Shown here piece by piece: positions 6,252 through 9,155 of a stretch of DNA of 9,155 bases (positions within the stretch are counted from its first letter, which is position 1; every line of letters starts with the position of its first letter). Both the position numbers and the translations under genes were made by a program. The notes beneath the pieces are model-generated. The model did no database searches. It was not told the origin of the DNA and was given only the letters and a program-made list of their open reading frames with translations. Origin of the DNA: an uncultured Thermomicrobiales bacterium (GTDB taxonomy: Bacteria > Chloroflexota > Chloroflexia > Thermomicrobiales > UBA6265); contig CADCWI010000019.1 of NCBI GenBank assembly GCA_902806355.1, positions 1 to 9,155 on the forward strand, given 5' to 3'.

Positions 6252-6723
6252 ATGGACCGGATGCCTGCGTCTCCGACGCTGTTGCCATTACGGGGGTTCT
6301 TGGCCAATGGAAGGCATGCTGATCGCCCGCGCCCGAACCATCTGGCCCCGATCATCAAGGACATCCGAGCAGATCCTCGCGGAGTCGCCGAAGTTGGATA
6401 CGACGGCGCGCCGGGCTCGGCCCGGAATTCCGAAGTGACTCGAAAGCTGTCTCGCCTGGACAGGTAACGATGTCGTCGCCTTCCGGCGGGATTACGCCAG
6501 CGACATCACGACGATCCGCATCAAGGACATCGACCCCAACGTTGTTAAGGAAGGAGTTGTCGACGGCTGGGATTGCAAGGCCCCTTCTAACCATGACATT
6601 TTCACGGAGCTCGGTGAGGGTCTCATCAACACTCCCGCAGTCTTTGCCATTCCAGAGGACGCGGGTTTCCGGAGTTAGGTGGTCGTCGAAACGAACATCG
6701 CCACAAAAGGAGACCGGTCATGA
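6252..6723 (+). pseudogene. Sugar phosphate isomerase/epimerase (xylose isomerase-like TIM barrel), decayed
   Basis: ATG 6252 follows a ribosome site (AAAGGACAGG, 6238-6247) and reads through IIKDIRADPRGVAEVGYDGA, which resembles the first strand and helix of sugar phosphate isomerases (DP.GTL..VAEIGYDGVE). That frame ends at TAA 6465-6467. From about 6451 another frame gives AWTGNDVVAFRRDYASDI, RIKDIDPNVVKEGV and IFTELGEGLIN, a clear match to the family's C-terminal third (H.KD.....EG...G....F.ELGEG..DFP). A TAG at 6676-6678 sits where a conserved Trp stands (GFDGW.V.ETD). Beyond it the frame continues VVVETNIATKGDRS to TGA 6721-6723, overlapping the next gene's ATG. Only about 157 codons remain of roughly 280, so an internal deletion, a frameshift and a nonsense mutation are all present. 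The C-terminal identification is secure, the N-terminal one tentative. Confidence 0.72.
6707..6712 (+). promoter_or_regulatory. Ribosome binding site of the solute-binding-protein gene
   Basis: AAGGAG lies 7 nt before ATG 6720, inside the coding frame of the isomerase remnant. It should let the binding protein be translated although coupling to the upstream gene has been lost. Confidence 0.85.
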
Positions 6724-8723
6724 CCAAGCACTCGATCTCTCGACGAACCCTCGTTGGTTCCGCCGCTGCCGCCGGTTCCGCGGCCGCGCTTGGGGTCAAG
6801 GCCGCGGATGTCGCCGCCGCGCCAGGTGCTGTCGCGCCGTCCAGCGCGACCACCAGCCAGGACCTGAGCGCCGTTAAGTATTCGCGAGTGATCGACACCA
6901 TGCCGGCGGCGTTCCAGGAAGCGCCGATGCTCAAGGCGATGGTCGATGCCGGCACGCTGCCGCCGGTCGCCGAGCGGATCAGCGAGGAGCCACTCGTCGT
7001 CGAGCCGATCGAGATCGGTCAGTACGGCGGGGAGATGCGCGTCGGCGACATGTCCACCAACCTCGGTGGCTATGACATCGGGTATGCGACTGGCGGGCCA
7101 AATCACTTCCTCCGGTACACGCCGGACCTGACCGGGACCGAGCCGAACATCGCGAAGAGCGTCGATGTCTCCGAGGACAAGACGACCTACACGCTCCACC
7201 TGCGACGCGGCATGAAGTGGTCCGACGGCAAACCCCTCACCTCCTCCGACATGATGTTCACGTACGAAGACATCCTGATGAACGAGGAACTGACCCCATC
7301 CATCTATACGGGGTTCCGGCCAGGTGATCAGCCCTTCCAGATAACAGCGCCGGACGAGTACACCATCCAGATCAAGTTCGCCGTCCCCCATCCGGCGTTC
7401 CTACTCTCAAACCTGCCGCATCAATATGGGTGGCCGCGCAATCGCGCGCTACATCCCAGACATTACCTGGAACAGTTCCATCCCAAGTACAACCCGAATG
7501 CGGCAGCGGAAGCTACGGAGGCCGGCTTCAGTACCTGGATGGAACGCTTCACTGACAGGGATGATGAGGCTCTCAACGTCGAGATTCCGACGTTGAAGGC
7601 AATGATCGCGGTGGAAACCACGCCGACCCTGGTCCGCTACCAGCGCAACCCCTACTTCTGGGCGGTCGACTCCCAGGGCAACCAACTTCCATACCTTGAT
7701 GGCGCGGTCATGGAGCGCTTGCAGGACGTCGAGAACTACCACGCCAAGATCGTCACCGGGGCCTACGACTACGCAGTGGGCAACACCTCCGTCCTCAACT
7801 ACGCCACCTATGAAGGCTCGGCCCAGACCGCCGGCTATCGCGTGCTGCGCTGGTCGAGCGGCCGCGGCGGCGAGAATTTCTACCAGCTCAACCTGAACTG
7901 GCCCGATGCCGAGCTGCGCACGATCCACCAGGACGTCCGCTACCGGCGGGCGATGTCGCTGGCGATCAACCGCCAGGAGATGAACGACCTCCTCTTCTTC
8001 GGGGCCGCCGTACCGCGACAGATGACGGTTCTCGACACCTCGATCTACTTCAAGCAGGAGTACGCTGACGCCTGGGCCCAGTACGATCCCGACCAGGCCA
8101 ACGCGCTGCTCGACGAGCTGGGGCTGGCCTGGAACGAGGACCGCTCGGCGCGGCTGCTGCCGAGCGGCAAGCCGCTGAAGTACGCCTTTGACTACTTCAA
8201 CGGCGAAGGCCCGAAGATGCAGATCCTCGAGCTGGTCTCGGAATACTGGCGAGCGATCGGGATCGATGTCGTCGGCACGCCGGTCACCCGGCAATTGCTT
8301 GCGCCAAGAATCGAGACCAACAAGGAACCGATGTCGATGTGGCACGGGGATGCCTCGACCGACATCCTGCTCCCGGTCGACCGCAAGTGGGTCACCGGCA
8401 AGCTCGGGGACGAGTGCACGATCGCCCCGCTCTGGAACGCGTGGTGGCAAAACGGTGGCACCGAGGGGGAAGAACCCCCCGAATGGTACCTGGACGCGCT
8501 CAACACCTGGGACAAATTCAGCGAAACGCTCGATCCGGCCGTCGCCGACAAGCTGCTGAAGTCCCAGGCGGACAACCTGTGGTCGATCGGGACGGTGGGC
8601 ATGACGCCGTGGCCGTTCATCGTCAAGAACACGATCGGCAATGTTCCGGAGACCGGGATTCACACCTGGGACGGTCTGTTCCAGTACCCGTACCATCCGG
8701 AGACGCTGTTCATTCGACAGTAA
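6720..8723 (+). CDS. Tat-exported ABC transporter substrate-binding protein, family 5 (peptide/nickel/opine type)
   Basis: Extracytoplasmic binding protein of 667 residues that should deliver a ligand to an ABC importer. The N-terminus carries a twin-arginine signal, SISRRTLVG (5-13), then an Ala-rich hydrophobic core and possible cleavage near 28-34. There is no lipobox cysteine, so it is not an evident lipoprotein. Residues about 110-600 form the SBP_bac_5 domain; its signature is at about 142-180 (PNIAKSVDVSEDKTTYTLHL, then RRGMKWSDGKPLTSSDMMFT). The VRYRRAMSLAINRQEMNDLL stretch is the usual middle block of the family. At 667 residues it belongs to the long branch common in Chloroflexota and Rhizobiales. 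The start overlaps the stop of an isomerase remnant (ATGA), so the ligand may be a carbohydrate or glycoside rather than a peptide; this is inference. No permease or ATPase genes follow within the 430 nt left. The gene is intact, with strong GC bias in third positions. Confidence 0.93.
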   Translation: MTKHSISRRTLVGSAAAAGSAAALGVKAADVAAAPGAVAPSSATTSQDLSAVKYSRVIDTMPAAFQEAPMLKAMVDAGTLPPVAERISEEPLVVEPIEIGQYGGEMRVGDMSTNLGGYDIGYATGGPNHFLRYTPDLTGTEPNIAKSVDVSEDKTTYTLHLRRGMKWSDGKPLTSSDMMFTYEDILMNEELTPSIYTGFRPGDQPFQITAPDEYTIQIKFAVPHPAFLLSNLPHQYGWPRNRALHPRHYLEQFHPKYNPNAAAEATEAGFSTWMERFTDRDDEALNVEIPTLKAMIAVETTPTLVRYQRNPYFWAVDSQGNQLPYLDGAVMERLQDVENYHAKIVTGAYDYAVGNTSVLNYATYEGSAQTAGYRVLRWSSGRGGENFYQLNLNWPDAELRTIHQDVRYRRAMSLAINRQEMNDLLFFGAAVPRQMTVLDTSIYFKQEYADAWAQYDPDQANALLDELGLAWNEDRSARLLPSGKPLKYAFDYFNGEGPKMQILELVSEYWRAIGIDVVGTPVTRQLLAPRIETNKEPMSMWHGDASTDILLPVDRKWVTGKLGDECTIAPLWNAWWQNGGTEGEEPPEWYLDALNTWDKFSETLDPAVADKLLKSQADNLWSIGTVGMTPWPFIVKNTIGNVPETGIHTWDGLFQYPYHPETLFIRQ

Positions 8724-9153
8724 CTACACTGGTCGGCAGCCATCGTCCGGGGCGTCCTGATCCGGTACGCCCCGGAGCTGATTGACGAGCAGGACAATGG
8801 TCCCTTGGCCGCTCACTGTGGCCGAGGGACCGCTCGCTGATGACTGACAGTGACCCAAGGTTGGACCAGGGTTGGCTGGACGTGGTCAAGACATTGATCA
8901 TATTTTTCCGTGGTTTGCCCTTCTCGTCGTCCATCGAGAAGTGGATGCACTTGCCATTGGAGTTCACGACTGGCTCCCATCCAAGCTTCACTGCCCTACC
9001 TTTTAACGGCCAGAATGATGAGACGAGGGGCATCTGGCCTTCCCCGGCAGGGTTCGGACAGGTCACCGCCCACGCCGCGAGGCAGGCGATCAGGAAGCCG
9101 ACAGATAGTCCCTGATAGAGCGAGTCAAGGCGATTTTCGGACCTTGGTGGCAT
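8710..9153 (-). CDS. Weak unrecognised ORF at the right edge
   Basis: An open minus-strand frame of 147 codons begins at ATG 9153 or outside the window (MPPRSENRLDSLYQGLSVGF onward). It contains one short hydrophobic stretch (GLSVGFLIACLAAWAV) and a Lys-rich middle. No family is recognised. Its last 40 codons run through both hairpins and into the end of the solute-binding-protein gene, which argues that at least this part is not coding. Third-position GC is only moderate. It could be a decayed remnant, a real partial gene or chance. Confidence 0.2.
   Translation of the reverse strand: MPPRSENRLDSLYQGLSVGFLIACLAAWAVTCPNPAGEGQMPLVSSFWPLKGRAVKLGWEPVVNSNGKCIHFSMDDEKGKPRKNMINVLTTSSQPWSNLGSLSVISERSLGHSERPRDHCPARQSAPGRTGSGRPGRWLPTSVVTVE
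8746..8776 (+). terminator. GC-rich hairpin downstream of the solute-binding-protein gene
   Basis: TCCGGGGCGT (8746-8755) and ACGCCCCGGA (8767-8776) form a perfect 10-bp stem with an 11-nt loop, 22 nt after the stop codon. There is no T tract after it, so it may act as a transcript-stabilising hairpin or attenuator rather than a classical terminator. Confidence 0.5.
8799..8831 (+). terminator. Second hairpin downstream of the solute-binding-protein gene
   Basis: GGTCCCTTGGCC (8799-8810) pairs with GGCCGAGGGACC (8820-8831) as a 12-bp stem with a single T-G wobble and a 9-nt loop. Like the first hairpin, 22 nt upstream, it lacks a T tract. The pair together is a plausible end of transcription. 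Confidence 0.5.
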
Positions 9154-9155
9154 CC

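Noticed and set aside
6675..7391. A 238-codon minus-strand frame over the start of the solute-binding-protein gene
   Set aside because: It is antisense to the Tat signal and family-5 signature, has low-complexity composition and no ribosome site.
7449..8696. A 415-codon open frame on the minus strand inside the solute-binding-protein gene
   Set aside because: It is exactly antisense to a well-supported gene and is Arg/Pro/Val/Gly-rich without motifs, the usual shadow of GC-rich coding sequence.
1..9155. CRISPR array, insertion sequence ends, integrase or attachment site
   Set aside because: No regularly spaced repeats, no transposase-like ORF and no long terminal inverted repeats were seen on reading both strands.

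Overview
This is GC-rich bacterial DNA. It holds five intact genes of ordinary metabolic or transport type, separated by stretches full of broken gene remnants. The mix points to a Chloroflexota bacterium of the Thermomicrobia/Sphaerobacter kind: a fused homocysteine methyltransferase/methylenetetrahydrofolate reductase, a creatininase followed by an M81-peptidase start, a Tat-exported family 5 solute-binding protein behind a sugar isomerase/epimerase remnant, and a luciferase-like (F420-type) oxidoreductase remnant. This placement is inference; a high-GC actinobacterium is the main alternative.

Layout. Positions 1-209 (minus) hold the start of a BrnT-type toxin, frameshifted near 60-80 and running off the left edge. 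Positions 297-389 (plus) resemble the last part of an ABC ATPase, and 374-628 (minus) is a luciferase-like oxidoreductase with two frameshifts; the two remnants meet at about 374-390. The fused methionine/folate gene occupies 670-2601 (minus), and the oxidoreductase remnant lies 41 nt behind it on the same strand. A frameshifted C-terminal tail resembling DUF499 ATPases lies at 2718-3040 (minus). An intact creatininase-family hydrolase (3238-4038, plus) overlaps by GTGA the start of an M81 metallopeptidase that keeps only about its first 20 residues (4035-4169). A HIT-family hydrolase (4166-4639, minus) is divergent from a PAP2-type membrane phosphatase (4749-5720, plus), with a perfect 8-bp dyad in the gap.

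The gene-poor stretch 5821-6250 contains a good sigma-70-like promoter (6113-6141). It leads into a decayed sugar phosphate isomerase/epimerase (about 6252-6723) whose original stop overlaps the start of the Tat-exported solute-binding protein (6720-8723). Two strong hairpins follow that gene. The last 330 bases hold only a weak, unrecognised ORF.

No clearly new system is visible. The notable property is the number of independent gene remnants (six) packed between intact genes, several caught with their operon punctuation (SD sites, GTGA and ATGA overlaps) still readable. Either the locus is a site of repeated rearrangement and decay, or, for the frameshifts alone, some could be sequence errors; the deletions cannot be explained that way.
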